A stretch of DNA of 64,000 nt from Macrococcoides goetzii (GCF_002742385.2 NZ_MJBI02000001.1:124001-188000); one strand, 5' to 3'; numbered from the stretch's first letter, positions 9,444 to 21,221 are shown. The notes: generated by a model from the sequence alone, not told the origin. Made by a program: numbers and translations.

Positions 9444-10388
9444 ATGGCGCTTGAATTTGAAAAACCATTAATTGAACTCGATCGAAAAATTGAAGAATTA
9501 AAGAAATATATGGCAACTGAAGGTGTAGACTTAAGTGATGAAGTAAAAACATTACAGATTTCGAGAGAAGAAAAATTTAATGAAATCTATGATAACCTTA
9601 CACCTTGGCAACGCGTTCAAATTGCACGACTTACAGAACGTCCAACAACACAGGACTACATTCATTATTTGTTCGAAGATTTTATTGAACTACATGGAGA
9701 TCGCAATTTTAGAGATGATCCGGCAATCATTGGAGGTATAGCACGATATAAAGGACAACCAGTCACAGTGATAGGACATCAACGCGGAAAAGATACTAAA
9801 GATAATATATATAGAAATTTTGGGATGGCACATCCGGAAGGATATCGTAAAGCATTGAGATTAATGAAGCAGGCAGATAAATTTAATCGTCCTATTATAC
9901 TATTTATTGATACGAAAGGTGCATACCCCGGTAAAGCAGCAGAAGAACGTGGACAAAGCGAATCTATTGCCAGAAACTTAGTTGAAATGGCGGGTCTTTC
10001 AGTACCGGTTATTTCGATTGTTATTGGAGAAGGCGGTAGTGGTGGTGCATTAGGTTTAGGGATATGTAATCGATTATTAATGCTTGAGAACTCAACGTAT
10101 TCTGTTATTTCACCTGAAGGTGCGGCAGCATTGTTATGGAAGGATAGTAGTTTAGCACAGCTCGCTGCAGAAAGTATGAGAATTACGGGACCAGACTTAC
10201 TGGAACTAAATATTGTAGATGAACTGATTACCGAAGTTAAAGGTGGCGCACATTTAAATATCGCTGCTCAAAGTGAACATATTGATATTTCTATTGAAAA
10301 ACATTTAAATGAATTAATGCAATTAGATAAACAGGCATTAAAAAATCAACGCTATGATAAATTTAGAAAAATTGGCAGTGTAATGTAA
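9444..10388 (+). CDS. accA: Acetyl-CoA carboxylase carboxyltransferase subunit alpha
   Basis: The 314-residue protein is the partner of AccD in the alpha2-beta2 carboxyltransferase. It starts with a coiled helical stretch (about residues 1-60). The biotin-binding carboxyltransferase domain follows with [23 protein letters not shown] and the glycine loop [20 protein letters not shown] precedes the ATG. The downstream hairpin at 10451 should end this operon before pfkA. Confidence 0.95.
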   Translation: MALEFEKPLIELDRKIEELKKYMATEGVDLSDEVKTLQISREEKFNEIYDNLTPWQRVQIARLTERPTTQDYIHYLFEDFIELHGDRNFRDDPAIIGGIARYKGQPVTVIGHQRGKDTKDNIYRNFGMAHPEGYRKALRLMKQADKFNRPIILFIDTKGAYPGKAAEERGQSESIARNLVEMAGLSVPVISIVIGEGGSGGALGLGICNRLLMLENSTYSVISPEGAAALLWKDSSLAQLAAESMRITGPDLLELNIVDELITEVKGGAHLNIAAQSEHIDISIEKHLNELMQLDKQALKNQRYDKFRKIGSVM

Positions 10389-10433
10389 ACTTATTTGTCA
10401 GTAAATGCTGTTATGTAAATTATCGGAAAACAA

Positions 10434-10447
10434 TGAAAACGCTTAAA
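10434..10447. promoter_or_regulatory. Candidate cre-like site after accA
   Basis: TGAAAACGCTTAAA matches the catabolite-responsive element pattern TGWAANCGNTNWCA except for one base (A for C at position 13). It lies upstream of the accA terminator and about 150 bases before pfkA, so which gene it would affect is unclear. Confidence 0.35.
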
Positions 10448-10450
10448 GTG

Positions 10451-10482
10451 AAACCCGTAGAAGCTTATTCTATCGGGTTTTT
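10451..10482 (+). terminator. Intrinsic terminator of the accDA operon
   Basis: AAACCCG pairs with CGGGTTT, and TAGAA with TTCTA across a five-base loop, with one bulged T. The hairpin ends in a short T-run. It separates accA from pfkA. Confidence 0.75.
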
Positions 10483-10495
10483 AATTTGTTCAAAG

Positions 10496-10520
10496 ATAAA
10501 ACGTTTACATCTGTTATAAT
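10496..10520 (+). promoter_or_regulatory. pfkA promoter with overlapping half-conserved cre
   Basis: TATAAT at 10515-10520 is a consensus -10. Immediately upstream, ATAAAACGTTTACA (10496-10509) keeps 12 of the 14 positions of the cre pattern, failing only in the first two. A CcpA effect on glycolysis from this position is possible, but the site is imperfect and no clear -35 is visible. Confidence 0.4.
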
Positions 10521-10575
10521 ACATGATTTTAATGGATATAAATATTGGATTGTGTTAATTTAAAGGTATCAATAG

Positions 10576-11556
<981 letters not shown>

Positions 11557-11651
11557 TATAATTGTTTATTATCACTGTTGAATGAATACTGAATTAGAAT
11601 TAACTTTCTTAATTGAATAGAATAAAAAAAAGTTACCGGAGGCTCATAAAC

Positions 11652-13412
11652 ATGAGAAAAACTAAAATAGTATGTACGATAGGACCAGCATCAGAATCGC
11701 CAGAAATGTTAGAGAAATTAATGAACGCTGGAATGAACGTAGCACGTTTAAACTTCTCGCATGGTAGTCATGAAGAGCACAAAGCACGTATCGACACGAT
11801 TCGTGAAGTCGCTAAAAAATTAGATAAAACTGTAGCGATTCTTTTAGATACTAAAGGACCTGAAATTCGTACACATAACATGGAAAACGACAAGATTGAA
11901 TTAATTAAAGGTTCTACAGTTGCAATTAATATGAAAGAAGTATTAGGAACACCAGCAGAATTTTCTGTGACATATGAAGATTTAATTAACGATATTCATG
12001 TAGGTTCAACGATTCTTCTGGACGATGGATTAATTGAATTAACGGTAAAAGATATCAAGCATGAAGAAGGCAGAATTATCTGTGATGTGATCAATGCAGG
12101 CGAATTAAAGAATAAAAAAGGTGTTAACTTACCAGGTGTTAAAGTAAATTTACCAGGGATTACAGATAAAGATGCGCAGGATATTATATTTGGTATTGAA
12201 CAGCGCGTTGACTTCATTGCGGCATCATTCGTTCGTCGTGCAAGTGATGTTTTAGAAATACGTAAAATTTTAGAGGATAGAAATTGTGATTTCATCAATA
12301 TTATTCCTAAAATTGAAAATGAAGAAGGTATTGAAAATATTGATCAGATTTTAGAAGTTTCGGATGGATTAATGGTTGCTCGTGGAGATATGGGTGTAGA
12401 AATTCCGGCAGAAGAAGTACCACTAGTGCAAAAAGATTTGATTCAAAAATGTAATGTTGTGGGTAAACCAGTTATAACTGCGACACAAATGTTAGATTCT
12501 ATGCAACGTAATCCGCGTTGTACACGTGCAGAAGCAAGTGACGTGGCAAATGCGATTTATGACGGAACAGATGCTGTCATGTTATCTGGTGAGACTGCAG
12601 CAGGATTATATCCTGAAGAGTCAGTTAAAACGATGCATAACATTGCTTTTGCAGCAGAAGAAGCTCAGGATTATAAGCGTTTATTATCTGACAGAACGAA
12701 ATTAAATCAGCCTTCAATGGTCAATGCAATTGGTGTATCTGTAGCACATACTGCATTAAATTTAGATGTTCAAACGATTGTTGCTGCAACTGAAAGTGGA
12801 ACAACTGCACAGACAATTTCTAAATATCGCCCACATGCTCATATCATTGCAGTAACACCTTATGAAGAAACTGCACGTCATATGGCACTTGTTTGGGGTG
12901 TTATTCCAGTGATTAAGACAGGGAAATCAACGACAGACGAATTATTAGATAAAGCAGTTCAGGCAGCAATTGAAGTAGGAACTGTTGAGAATGGAGATTT
13001 AATAATTATCACTGCAGGTATCCCTACTGGTGAAGCTGGTACAACGAACTTAATGAAAATCCATTTAATTGGAGATGTCATTGCAGCTGGACAAGGTATT
13101 GGCCGTAATGCAACAGTTGGTAAAGTATTAGCTGTTAGATCTGCAGAAGAACTAGCAGATAAAGACTTATCAGACAAAGTCATTGTAGCGCCTTCTACGG
13201 ATGCTGACATGGTTCCATACATTGAAAAAGCTTTAGCAATCGTAACTGAAGAAGGTGGCTTAACATCACATGCAGCAGTTGTTGGATTAACGTTAGGTAA
13301 GCCAACGATTGTTGGCGTTGTAGACGTTATGGAAAAACTAGAAACTGGTACTTTAGTAACAGTGGATGCAGAGCACAATAAAGTTTATGTTGGACATGCA
13401 AAAGTAAATTAA
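11652..13412 (+). CDS. pyk: Pyruvate kinase with C-terminal PEP-utilizer domain
   Basis: The 586-residue enzyme converts PEP and ADP to pyruvate and ATP. It starts [14 protein letters not shown]. The barrel motifs are [10 protein letters not shown], the DTKGPEIRT loop, PKIENEEG, the ARGDMGVE loop and [10 protein letters not shown]. After the usual end at about residue 470, a phosphohistidine-type domain carries [11 protein letters not shown], with His in the position used by PEP-utilizing enzymes. This extension is typical of Bacillus and Staphylococcus pyruvate kinases. GGAGG lies nine bases before the ATG at 11652; the open frame extends upstream without a ribosome site. Confidence 0.97.
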   Translation: MRKTKIVCTIGPASESPEMLEKLMNAGMNVARLNFSHGSHEEHKARIDTIREVAKKLDKTVAILLDTKGPEIRTHNMENDKIELIKGSTVAINMKEVLGTPAEFSVTYEDLINDIHVGSTILLDDGLIELTVKDIKHEEGRIICDVINAGELKNKKGVNLPGVKVNLPGITDKDAQDIIFGIEQRVDFIAASFVRRASDVLEIRKILEDRNCDFINIIPKIENEEGIENIDQILEVSDGLMVARGDMGVEIPAEEVPLVQKDLIQKCNVVGKPVITATQMLDSMQRNPRCTRAEASDVANAIYDGTDAVMLSGETAAGLYPEESVKTMHNIAFAAEEAQDYKRLLSDRTKLNQPSMVNAIGVSVAHTALNLDVQTIVAATESGTTAQTISKYRPHAHIIAVTPYEETARHMALVWGVIPVIKTGKSTTDELLDKAVQAAIEVGTVENGDLIIITAGIPTGEAGTTNLMKIHLIGDVIAAGQGIGRNATVGKVLAVRSAEELADKDLSDKVIVAPSTDADMVPYIEKALAIVTEEGGLTSHAAVVGLTLGKPTIVGVVDVMEKLETGTLVTVDAEHNKVYVGHAKVN

Positions 13413-13446
13413 TTGTTATATATCTAGGTGAATTTGAATATAAATT

Positions 13447-13478
13447 AAGAAGCACAGGACTGATGTCCTGTGCTTCTT
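13447..13478. terminator. Bidirectional terminator between pyk and aapA
   Basis: A perfect 14-base stem (AAGAAGCACAGGAC against GTCCTGTGCTTCTT) closes a TGAT loop between two convergent genes. A/T-rich flanks allow it to act in both directions. Confidence 0.88.
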
Positions 13479-13486
13479 AGTTTATA

Positions 13487-14905
13487 TTATTTATTATCAT
13501 AGTTATGTGGATCAAAATTTCCCTTTTTAAATCCACCTTGTGCTGCATACATTATTGCTAATAATAAAAACCACAATGGTGATACGAATAATCCCATTCT
13601 CGTATCTTCAGCCATAAACAATAGACCGAACATAAATACAAAGAATAAAAGAATAGCGATAGCAGAAATTTTACCACCTGGTAATTTATAAATACTTGAC
13701 TGATGTAATTGTGGTCTACGTTTTAAGTAAACAAGATATGCTGCAAGAATGATAGACCACACAACGATAAAGAACACTGTCGCAACAGTTGTTACTAATG
13801 TAAATACTGCATTTGCATTTGGCATAAAGTAATTCAGTAATACTGATAGTAATAACAACACGCTTGAGAATACTACTGCGTTGGCAGGTACACCTCCTTT
13901 ATTCGTACGTTGGAAGAAACTATCGTTTCCTTTTGAATAGTTCTTACTTAACCCGAATAACATACGGCTGTTAGAGAAGATACCACTGTTACAAGATGAA
14001 GCTGCAGAAGTGATTACTACAAAGTTGATTAAGCTTGCTGCAAATCCAATGCCAATTAATCCGAAGAATTTAACGAAAGGACTTTCGTTCGGATCGATTT
14101 TATCCCAAGGTGTGATACTCATAATGATGATTAATGAACCAATATAGAACAATACAATACGCATTGGTACACTGTTAATTGCTCTTGGTAAAGTTTTTTC
14201 AGGGTCTTGGGTTTCACCGGCTGTTACACCGATTAACTCAATCCCAACGAAACTGAATATTGCCATCTGGAAGCTTAATAAGAATCCGTTCGTGCCATTC
14301 GGGAAGAATCCACCATGTGACCAAAGGTTTGTAATCGTTGCTACTCCAAAGTTTGTTTTAAAACCGATGACAATAAGCACAATACCTGTAATGATCAATG
14401 CAATGATTGTAATAACTTTAATCAATGCAAACCAAAATTCTAATTCTCCGAATAATTTAGCAGTTAATAAGTTTAAGAACATTAACACAAGAATACATAA
14501 AAGTGATGATAACCATGTCGGAAAGTCGGGCCACCAGAACTGCACATACTTAGCAATGGCTGTAACTTCCGCCATTCCAGTTACGACCCAACAGAACCAG
14601 TAAGTCCAGCCGGTAATATATCCTGCGAAGTCTCCTAGATAATCACGTGCAATATCAGTAAACGAATGATAGTTTGTATTAGATAATAGTAATTCTCCTA
14701 ATGCTCTCATAAACAAGAATAAAAAGAGTCCGATAATTAAATAAGTAAATAAAATAGATGGACCAGCCAGGTTGATTGATTTTCCTGCACCTAAGAATAG
14801 TCCGGTACCAATTGCGCCCCCAATCGCAATCAGTTGAATATGTCGATTTGACAACGAACGTTGTAAATCATTTCGTTCTTCGATACTACGATTATGATTT
14901 GCCAT
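13487..14905 (-). CDS. aapA: D-serine/D-alanine/glycine:proton symporter family permease
   Basis: The 472-residue membrane protein has about 12 helices of the amino acid-polyamine-organocation superfamily. The N-terminus NRHIQLIAIGGAIGTGLFLG, the GWTYWFCWVVTGMAEV segment, FVGIELIGVTAGE and SSCNSGIFSNSRMLFG closely resemble E. coli CycA. A permease named aapA sits between pyk and citZ in staphylococci, matching this position. GGGGAT precedes the ATG at 14905 by six bases; the in-frame ATG at 14917 lacks a ribosome site. Substrates are inferred from family resemblance. Confidence 0.85.
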   Translation of the reverse strand: MANHNRSIEERNDLQRSLSNRHIQLIAIGGAIGTGLFLGAGKSINLAGPSILFTYLIIGLFLFLFMRALGELLLSNTNYHSFTDIARDYLGDFAGYITGWTYWFCWVVTGMAEVTAIAKYVQFWWPDFPTWLSSLLCILVLMFLNLLTAKLFGELEFWFALIKVITIIALIITGIVLIVIGFKTNFGVATITNLWSHGGFFPNGTNGFLLSFQMAIFSFVGIELIGVTAGETQDPEKTLPRAINSVPMRIVLFYIGSLIIIMSITPWDKIDPNESPFVKFFGLIGIGFAASLINFVVITSAASSCNSGIFSNSRMLFGLSKNYSKGNDSFFQRTNKGGVPANAVVFSSVLLLLSVLLNYFMPNANAVFTLVTTVATVFFIVVWSIILAAYLVYLKRRPQLHQSSIYKLPGGKISAIAILLFFVFMFGLLFMAEDTRMGLFVSPLWFLLLAIMYAAQGGFKKGNFDPHNYDNK

Positions 14906-15028
14906 ACTAATCCCCATTTCATTTTTAGTATCTATATTATCTTACTAAAATCTGAAAATTACAAACATTTTTTAAAATATTCTTAATATTTTTAAGAATT
15001 AATTAAATGATAAAATTAAAATTTAAAT

Positions 15029-15043
15029 ATAAGTAAAAGTTAT
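15029..15043. promoter_or_regulatory. CcpC/CcpE-type box upstream of citZ
   Basis: ATAAGTAAAAGTTAT fits the ATAA-N7-TTAT dyad used by the LysR-type citrate sensors CcpC (Bacillus) and CcpE (Staphylococcus). Its centre lies about 78 bases before the inferred citZ start of transcription. Chance occurrence in AT-rich DNA is not negligible. Confidence 0.5.
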
Positions 15044-15078
15044 CACGTAAGATAAAAATTTTCTAAGTTCCTAATTCA

Positions 15079-15107
15079 TTCACAAATGTGAGGACATTAG
15101 ATATAAT
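15079..15107 (+). promoter_or_regulatory. citZ promoter
   Basis: TTCACA (15079-15084) and TATAAT (15102-15107) are separated by exactly 17 bases. This is a good housekeeping sigma-factor promoter reading into citZ. Confidence 0.75.
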
Positions 15108-15114
15108 TGAGTTG

Positions 15115-15128
15115 TGAAAGCCGTTACA
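15115..15128. promoter_or_regulatory. cre-like site at the citZ transcription start
   Basis: TGAAAGCCGTTACA agrees with the cre pattern TGWAANCGNTNWCA at every position but one (C for G at position 8). It starts eight bases after the -10, a position suited to CcpA repression. citZ is a known CcpA target in Bacillus. Confidence 0.55.
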
Positions 15129-15168
15129 TTTGGCATAACAAAAAATATGGTGCAAAGGGGAGTCAAAA

Positions 15169-16287
15169 ATGGCAGAATTAGTGAAGGGCCTTGAAGGTAT
15201 TGTTGCTTCAAACACTAAAGTAAGTTCAATTATTGGTGATCAACTTACTTATGCAGGTTATGAAATAGATGATTTAACAGAAAACGCAAAATTTGAAGAA
15301 GTTGTCTTCTTATTATGGAACTTCCGTTTACCGAATGCGGAAGAATTAGCTGATTTTAGAAAACAGTTATTTGAAAATATGACTTTGCATCCAAGAATGT
15401 ACAGTCATTTTGAAGATTATGCAGCGGATCATGTACACCCTATGACAGGATTGCGTACATCATTATCTTATTTAGCACATTTTGATCCTCGTGCAGATGA
15501 ATTTAATGAAGATGCACATATGAATAAAGCAATTCGTATTCAGGCTAAAGTAGCCTCACTTGTTGCAGCATTCGCTCGTGTTCGCCAAGGTAAAGAAGTC
15601 GTGAAGCCGAAAGAAGATTTAAGTTATGCTGCGAACTTCTTATATATGTTATTTGGTGAAGAACCAACAGCAGTACAGGAAGAAGGCTTCAATAAAGCGT
15701 TAATTCTTCATGCGGATCATGAATTAAACGCTTCTACATTTACAGCACGTGTTGCTGTTTCTACTTTATCTGACATGTATTCAGGTGTTGTCGCTGCAGC
15801 TGGCGCATTAAAAGGACCATTACATGGTGGTGCTAATGAACAGGTTATGAAGATGCTGGATGAAATTGGTTCATTAGATAATGTGGATAGCTATGTCGCA
15901 GATAAGATTGCTAAAAAAGAGAAGATTATGGGCTTTGGTCACCGTGTCTACAAAAATGGAGATCCACGTGCTAAATATTTAAAAGAAATGTCTAGAAGAA
16001 TTACTGATGAAACTGGTCAAAAAGAATTATTTGATATGTCTGTGCGTATTGCCGATATCTTAAAAGAAGAAAAAGGTTTATTACCGAATGTTGATTTCTA
16101 TTCAGCAACAGTTTATCACTCAATGGGTATTGAACATGATTTATTCACTCCAATCTTTGCAGTATCACGTACTTCTGGCTGGATTGCGCATATTTTAGAG
16201 CAATATAGTGATAATAGAATTATTCGTCCACGTGCAACTTATGTTGGTGAAGTTGGTCGTAAATATGTCCCGATTGAAGAAAGATAA
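15169..16287 (+). CDS. citZ: Citrate synthase
   Basis: The 372-residue enzyme condenses acetyl-CoA and oxaloacetate into citrate. Catalytic motifs are visible: LHADHELNASTFTARV (His), LKGPLHGGANE, and MGFGHRVYKNGDPRA (His) with the later NVDFYSATVYHSMGI Asp region. Length fits type-I bacterial enzymes. AAAGGGGAG lies before the ATG. icd follows after 67 bases and mdh beyond, the Bacillus citZ-icd-mdh order. CcpC-type and cre-like sites upstream suggest control by citrate and by carbon catabolite repression. Confidence 0.97.
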   Translation: MAELVKGLEGIVASNTKVSSIIGDQLTYAGYEIDDLTENAKFEEVVFLLWNFRLPNAEELADFRKQLFENMTLHPRMYSHFEDYAADHVHPMTGLRTSLSYLAHFDPRADEFNEDAHMNKAIRIQAKVASLVAAFARVRQGKEVVKPKEDLSYAANFLYMLFGEEPTAVQEEGFNKALILHADHELNASTFTARVAVSTLSDMYSGVVAAAGALKGPLHGGANEQVMKMLDEIGSLDNVDSYVADKIAKKEKIMGFGHRVYKNGDPRAKYLKEMSRRITDETGQKELFDMSVRIADILKEEKGLLPNVDFYSATVYHSMGIEHDLFTPIFAVSRTSGWIAHILEQYSDNRIIRPRATYVGEVGRKYVPIEER

Positions 16288-16354
16288 AATGATTAAAAGT
16301 GCATTTATAAGGTAAACTAAAGTAAGAAATATTAATAATGGAGGCAAAATAAAA

Positions 16355-17617
16355 ATGGCTGAAAAAATTACGAATAATAATGGCGTTTTAAACGTACCTA
16401 ATAATCCAATCGTACCTTTTATTATCGGTGACGGAACAGGTCCGGATATTTGGAATGCTGCTGTTCGCGTATTAGATGCTGCGGTAGAAAAAGCATATAA
16501 TAGTGAGAAAAAGATTGAATGGAAAGAAGTATTAGCAGGTCAAAAAGCATTCGATAACACAGGTGAATGGTTGCCACAAGAAACTTTAGATACTATTGAA
16601 GAATACTTAATCGCGATTAAAGGACCATTAACTACACCTATTGGTGGAGGTATCCGTTCTTTAAACGTAGCATTACGTCAGGAATTAGATTTATTCGTAT
16701 GTCTACGTCCAGTACGTTACTTTGAAGGTGTTCCTTCACCTGTTAAACGTCCTGAAGATACTGATATGGTTATTTTCCGTGAAAATACTGAAGATATTTA
16801 TGCTGGTATTGAGTACAAAGAAGGATCTGACGAAGTTAAGAAAGTGATTGAATTCCTACAAAATGAAATGGGTGCTAAAAATATCCGCTTCCCTGAAACT
16901 TCAGGTATCGGTATTAAACCAGTTTCTAAAGAGGGAACAGAACGTTTAGTTCGAGCAGCATTAAACTACGCGCTTGAGCAAGGTCGTAAGTCGTTAACAT
17001 TAGTACACAAAGGGAATATCATGAAATTTACTGAAGGTGCTTTCAAACAGTGGGGTTATGATTTAGCTGAACGTGAATTTGGTGATAAAGTATTTACATG
17101 GAATCAATACGACAAAATTAAAGCTGAACAAGGTGCAGAAGCTGCGGATAAAGCGCAAAATGAAGCAATTGCTGCTGGTAAATTATTAGTGAAAGATTCA
17201 ATCGCTGATATTTTCTTACAACAAATTTTAACGCGTCCAGCTGAGTTCGATGTTGTTGCTACAATGAACTTAAACGGTGACTACATTAGTGATGCATTAG
17301 CAGCACAAGTAGGTGGTATCGGTATTGCACCAGGTGCAAACATCAACTACGAAACTGGGCATGCTATCTTTGAAGCAACACATGGTACTGCACCAAAATA
17401 TGCGGGATTAGATAAAGTAAATCCATCTTCTGTTATTTTAAGTGGTGTATTGATGTTAGATCATTTAGGATGGAAAGAAGCTGGAGAATTAATCACAAAA
17501 GCAATGGAGAAATCAATTGCTTCTAAAGTCGTAACGTATGACTTTGCACGTTTAATGGATGGTGCAACTGAAGTGAAATGTTCAGAGTTCGCTGACGAAT
17601 TAATTAAAAATATGTAA
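16355..17617 (+). CDS. icd: NADP-dependent isocitrate dehydrogenase
   Basis: The 420-residue enzyme oxidatively decarboxylates isocitrate to 2-oxoglutarate. Motifs seen are [10 protein letters not shown], the substrate loop [26 protein letters not shown], the [13 protein letters not shown] segment, LNGDYISD and [12 protein letters not shown]. The Lys and Tyr of the C-terminal NADP region (HGTAPKYAG) fit the NADP-dependent class. GGAGG precedes the ATG. A hairpin after the gene partly separates it from mdh. Confidence 0.96.
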   Translation: MAEKITNNNGVLNVPNNPIVPFIIGDGTGPDIWNAAVRVLDAAVEKAYNSEKKIEWKEVLAGQKAFDNTGEWLPQETLDTIEEYLIAIKGPLTTPIGGGIRSLNVALRQELDLFVCLRPVRYFEGVPSPVKRPEDTDMVIFRENTEDIYAGIEYKEGSDEVKKVIEFLQNEMGAKNIRFPETSGIGIKPVSKEGTERLVRAALNYALEQGRKSLTLVHKGNIMKFTEGAFKQWGYDLAEREFGDKVFTWNQYDKIKAEQGAEAADKAQNEAIAAGKLLVKDSIADIFLQQILTRPAEFDVVATMNLNGDYISDALAAQVGGIGIAPGANINYETGHAIFEATHGTAPKYAGLDKVNPSSVILSGVLMLDHLGWKEAGELITKAMEKSIASKVVTYDFARLMDGATEVKCSEFADELIKNM

Positions 17618-17638
17618 TGAGTAAAGTAGTCTAACTTT

Positions 17639-17685
17639 AAAGGATAGTATTATGAATGAAATTCATAGTTACTATCCTTTTTTTA
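17639..17685 (+). terminator. Hairpin terminator between icd and mdh
   Basis: AAAGGATAGTA pairs with TACTATCCTTT, with a second inner pairing TATGAAT/ATTCATA, and a run of seven T follows. It would reduce read-through into mdh, which then needs its own promoter or relies on leakage. Confidence 0.8.
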
Positions 17686-17706
17686 AAATAATAAGGGGGA
17701 TTAATC

Positions 17707-18648
17707 ATGACAAAGAAAAAGATTTCGATTGTAGGAAGTGGTTTTACTGGTTCTACAGCTGCGTTTATTGCTGCAAGTAAAGGATTAGCTGATATTGTCC
17801 TTGTTGATACGTATGGAAGTCAAGATCCTACAACAGGAAAGGCATTAGATATTATGCAGGCGATGCCAATATTACATCAAAATGTCGACATAAAAGCAAG
17901 TGATGATTATGCCGATACGAGAGATTCAGATGTTGTATTGATAACTTCAGGTATCGCACGTAAACCAGGTATGACGCGTGATGATCTAGTTCAGACTAAT
18001 CAAGGTATTGTAGAAGCTGCGACGAAAGAAATTGTAAAATACTCACCGAATTGTATAATTATCGTGCTTACGAATCCGGTAGATGCAATGACTTATGCTG
18101 TGTATAAAGCATCTGGATTTGAACCGAATCGTGTTATCGGTCAATCAGGTGTGCTGGATACAGCTCGCTTTAGAACATTTGTAGCACAATCATTAGATGT
18201 GGCAGTGACTGATGTTACTGGATTTGTGTTAGGAGGACACGGTGATACGATGGTGCCATTAATCCGTTATTCATCGGTGAGTGGCGTACCGATTGGAGAC
18301 TTAATGGATGAAGCAACAATTGATGGCATCATTGAAAGAACGCGTAATGGCGGTGCTGAAATTGTAAATTTATTAGGCACGGGATCTGCTTATTATGCAC
18401 CAGCTGCGGCGATGATTGAGATGGCTGAAGCAATTATCAATGATAGTAACCGTGTATTGCCAGCTATTGCATATTTAAATGGTGAATATAAACAGGAAGA
18501 TATTTATATCGGTGTACCAGTTAAGTTAAATAAAGATGGAGTTGAGCGCGTCGTTGAATTGCAACTTACAGATGAAGAACAACAAGCATTTAATAAGTCT
18601 GCAGATGCTGTTAAAGATACGATCCAATCATTAAAGTCTTCAAATTAA
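17707..18648 (+). CDS. mdh: Malate dehydrogenase (LDH-like class)
   Basis: The 313-residue enzyme interconverts malate and oxaloacetate with NAD. It shows the Rossmann start [35 protein letters not shown] with the substrate arginines, [10 protein letters not shown], and the catalytic His in [10 protein letters not shown]. Arg at the specificity loop (RKPGMTR) fits malate rather than lactate. AAGGGGG lies before the ATG. It completes a citZ-icd-mdh group as in Bacillus; I recall no mdh at this locus in S. aureus. Confidence 0.94.
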   Translation: MTKKKISIVGSGFTGSTAAFIAASKGLADIVLVDTYGSQDPTTGKALDIMQAMPILHQNVDIKASDDYADTRDSDVVLITSGIARKPGMTRDDLVQTNQGIVEAATKEIVKYSPNCIIIVLTNPVDAMTYAVYKASGFEPNRVIGQSGVLDTARFRTFVAQSLDVAVTDVTGFVLGGHGDTMVPLIRYSSVSGVPIGDLMDEATIDGIIERTRNGGAEIVNLLGTGSAYYAPAAAMIEMAEAIINDSNRVLPAIAYLNGEYKQEDIYIGVPVKLNKDGVERVVELQLTDEEQQAFNKSADAVKDTIQSLKSSN

Positions 18649-18798
18649 TATGAATATTTTAAACGATAGATTGATAATCCTTCTAATTGTAAAGAGAATG
18701 TAAATTATTCTGTTATAGCTTGAAGAATGTTGATTTGTTGTAGCATTTCAATATTCTTTTAATATATAATGAATATGATAATTATTTGGAGGGATTGG

Positions 18799-19509
18799 AT
18801 GAGTCAAAAGGTTCTGGTAGTAGACGATGAACAATCTATCGTAACTTTACTACAATATAATTTGCAACAATCAGGATTCGAAGTTGTAACAGCTTATGAT
18901 GGTGAAGAAGGCCTAGAAAAGATTTTCAGTGAAAAACCAGATATCGTAGTATTAGATTTAATGTTACCTAAAATGGACGGCGTAGAAGTATGTAAATCTG
19001 TTAGAAACGAGAAAAATCAAGTACCGATCTTAATGTTAACTGCCAAAGATGATGAATTTGATAAAGTACTTGGATTAGAATTAGGTGCAGATGATTATAT
19101 GACGAAACCGTTTTCTCCAAGGGAAGTTATTGCTCGAATAAAAGCGATTCTTCGTCGATCAAACACGATTAAGACAGTCGAAGATGAAAAGGATAATAAA
19201 GAAATTATTATCGGTAAGATTAAAGTATTACCTGAACATTTTGAAGCTTATCGTAATGATGTATTGCTTGATTTAACACCTAAAGAATTTGAATTATTAA
19301 TATATTTGATAGAACGTCAAGGAAGAGTAATTACACGTGAACATATGCTTAATTCAGTCTGGAACTACGAGTTTGCTGGTGATTCTCGCATCGTTGATGT
19401 ACATATTAGTCACTTAAGAGAAAAGATAGAAGATAATCCAAAACAGCCACAATACATTAAGACTGTTCGAGGTCTTGGATATAAATTAGAAAGTCCAAAA
19501 CGCGAATGA
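18799..19509 (+). CDS. phoP: PhoP-type OmpR-family response regulator
   Basis: The 236-residue protein has a receiver domain with DDE at residues 9-11, the phospho-acceptor Asp53 in VLDLMLPKMDG and Lys in MTKPFSP. An OmpR winged helix follows (LTPKEFELLIYL, VDVHISHLREKIE, VRGLGYKLE). Position between mdh and phoR-polA is the conserved phoPR locus controlling the phosphate-starvation response. The start at 18799 has TTGGAGGG in front; the frame opens earlier at 18769 without one. The stop overlaps the phoR ATG by four bases. Confidence 0.95.
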   Translation: MSQKVLVVDDEQSIVTLLQYNLQQSGFEVVTAYDGEEGLEKIFSEKPDIVVLDLMLPKMDGVEVCKSVRNEKNQVPILMLTAKDDEFDKVLGLELGADDYMTKPFSPREVIARIKAILRRSNTIKTVEDEKDNKEIIIGKIKVLPEHFEAYRNDVLLDLTPKEFELLIYLIERQGRVITREHMLNSVWNYEFAGDSRIVDVHISHLREKIEDNPKQPQYIKTVRGLGYKLESPKRE

Positions 19510-21221
19510 TCAGTTTTAAAAGTAAATTGTTATTAATACTTACAACAGTTATTGTTGTAAGTTTTCTTTTACTGGGAACACTTTTGTATCTTACGCTTGC
19601 GAAGCAATTTATTGATGGAGATAAAGCAGGGTTAACAAAAGATGCAAAGATCTTTGAAGCGTATGTAAGTGGCGACAAACGTGTTGAAGATTTAATACAT
19701 GAATATGAAAAATCATACAATTCATCAATTCTTATTCTCGATAAAGATCAGCATATTATTTATAAAACGTCTGGGATATCGAAACATGAATTTGATCGTT
19801 TTATTACAAAATATACATTAGAAAATAAAGATAAAGTAAATTATCGTTATGATGGTTCAAACGAGAAAAGTTTACTGCGTTATAAGAATAAACAAACTGT
19901 ATATATTTTGAGTGAAATAAAAACAATCAATGACATTGAAGAGATCATCATAAAATATTTTGGTATCGGATTATTATGTATGCTTCCGATAATATTTATC
20001 ATTGTACGTTATATCAATAAAAGCTATATCCAGCCGATTAAAGAAGTGACATATGCTTCAAAGTTATTATCTGACGGTAATTATAAAGTACGCGTACCTG
20101 AAAGTAGTGTTACTGAGACAAAAGATTTATTTAGATCTACAAATATTCTAGCCAGAACACTCCAGAATCTGAACAATGAGCAGAAATTACAACGTAATCG
20201 ATTAGAGACAACATTACAGAATATTCCAAGTGCAACAATGCTTGTAAACAATCATGGAGAAGTGGCAATTGCCAACGAAACATATATTAATCTTTTTAAT
20301 AAACGTCAACCGATAACGCATGGTCATTATGAAACAGTAATTAAAAATCAATCGATTAAACAGATGATTAAAGAAGCGATAGCGATAGAAAAACCGGTCA
20401 ACGATACATTGAATATTACAGTAAACGTCCACAAGAAATATTTTGATGTTGCTGTAGTACCAGTACTATCAAAGAAACGAAAGAAAATAGAAGGTATCGT
20501 TATCGTATTACACGACATTACTCAACTTAAGTCTTTAGAACAGATGCGTAAAGACTTCGTGGCAAATGTATCTCATGAATTAAAGACACCGATCACTAGT
20601 ATCAAAGGCTTTACTGAAACATTAATCGATGGAGCTAAAAATGAGCCTGAAACACTTGATATGTTTTTAGAGATTATTTTGAAAGAGTCTAATCGTATCC
20701 AGGTGCTTGTAAGTGAATTACTCGAACTGTCTAAAATTGAACAGGCGAATCATTTTGAAATGACGAAAGTCAATTTACCTCAAAAAGTATTTAACAGCGT
20801 TGAAGTTGTGCACCCACTCGCAGAAAAGAAAAATATTAAATTTAACCTGGATTTCGAAAAAGACTTATATGTGTTAGCTGAATCAAGCAAATTAAAACAA
20901 GTCGTAATAAATCTATTATCGAATGCGATTAATTATTCATACGAAGACGCTACGATTACGGTAAAAGTTTATCAGAAAGATCGTAATTGTATATTAGAGA
21001 TAACAGATGAAGGCATCGGTATTGCACCAGAAGAACAACTACGTATCTTTGAAAGATTCTATCGCGTAGATAAAGCACGTAGCCGTGATTCAGGTGGTAC
21101 AGGATTAGGGCTTGCGATCGTAAAGCACATTGTAGAAGTCTTTAAAGGCGAAATCGAAGTGGAAAGTGAAGTAGGTGTAGGTACTACTTTTAGAGTAATT
21201 TTAAAACAACATTTATATTAA
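19506..21221 (+). CDS. phoR: PhoR-type sensor histidine kinase
   Basis: The 571-residue protein has a first membrane helix at about 7-31, a short extracytoplasmic domain and a second helix at about 151-170. HAMP (about 172-225) and PAS (about 235-340) domains follow. The dimerization domain has His357 in VSHELKTPITS, and the ATPase has the N box VVINLLSNAINYS, DEGIGIAPE and GGTGLGLAIVK. Its start overlaps the phoP stop (ATGA), so translation is coupled. Partner PhoP probably acts on the Pho boxes just downstream. Confidence 0.95.
   Translation: MISFKSKLLLILTTVIVVSFLLLGTLLYLTLAKQFIDGDKAGLTKDAKIFEAYVSGDKRVEDLIHEYEKSYNSSILILDKDQHIIYKTSGISKHEFDRFITKYTLENKDKVNYRYDGSNEKSLLRYKNKQTVYILSEIKTINDIEEIIIKYFGIGLLCMLPIIFIIVRYINKSYIQPIKEVTYASKLLSDGNYKVRVPESSVTETKDLFRSTNILARTLQNLNNEQKLQRNRLETTLQNIPSATMLVNNHGEVAIANETYINLFNKRQPITHGHYETVIKNQSIKQMIKEAIAIEKPVNDTLNITVNVHKKYFDVAVVPVLSKKRKKIEGIVIVLHDITQLKSLEQMRKDFVANVSHELKTPITSIKGFTETLIDGAKNEPETLDMFLEIILKESNRIQVLVSELLELSKIEQANHFEMTKVNLPQKVFNSVEVVHPLAEKKNIKFNLDFEKDLYVLAESSKLKQVVINLLSNAINYSYEDATITVKVYQKDRNCILEITDEGIGIAPEEQLRIFERFYRVDKARSRDSGGTGLGLAIVKHIVEVFKGEIEVESEVGVGTTFRVILKQHLY

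Noticed and set aside
18735-18770. phoP promoter
   Set aside because: TATAAT at 18765 is present, but no -35 at acceptable spacing is visible, so it stays unlisted.
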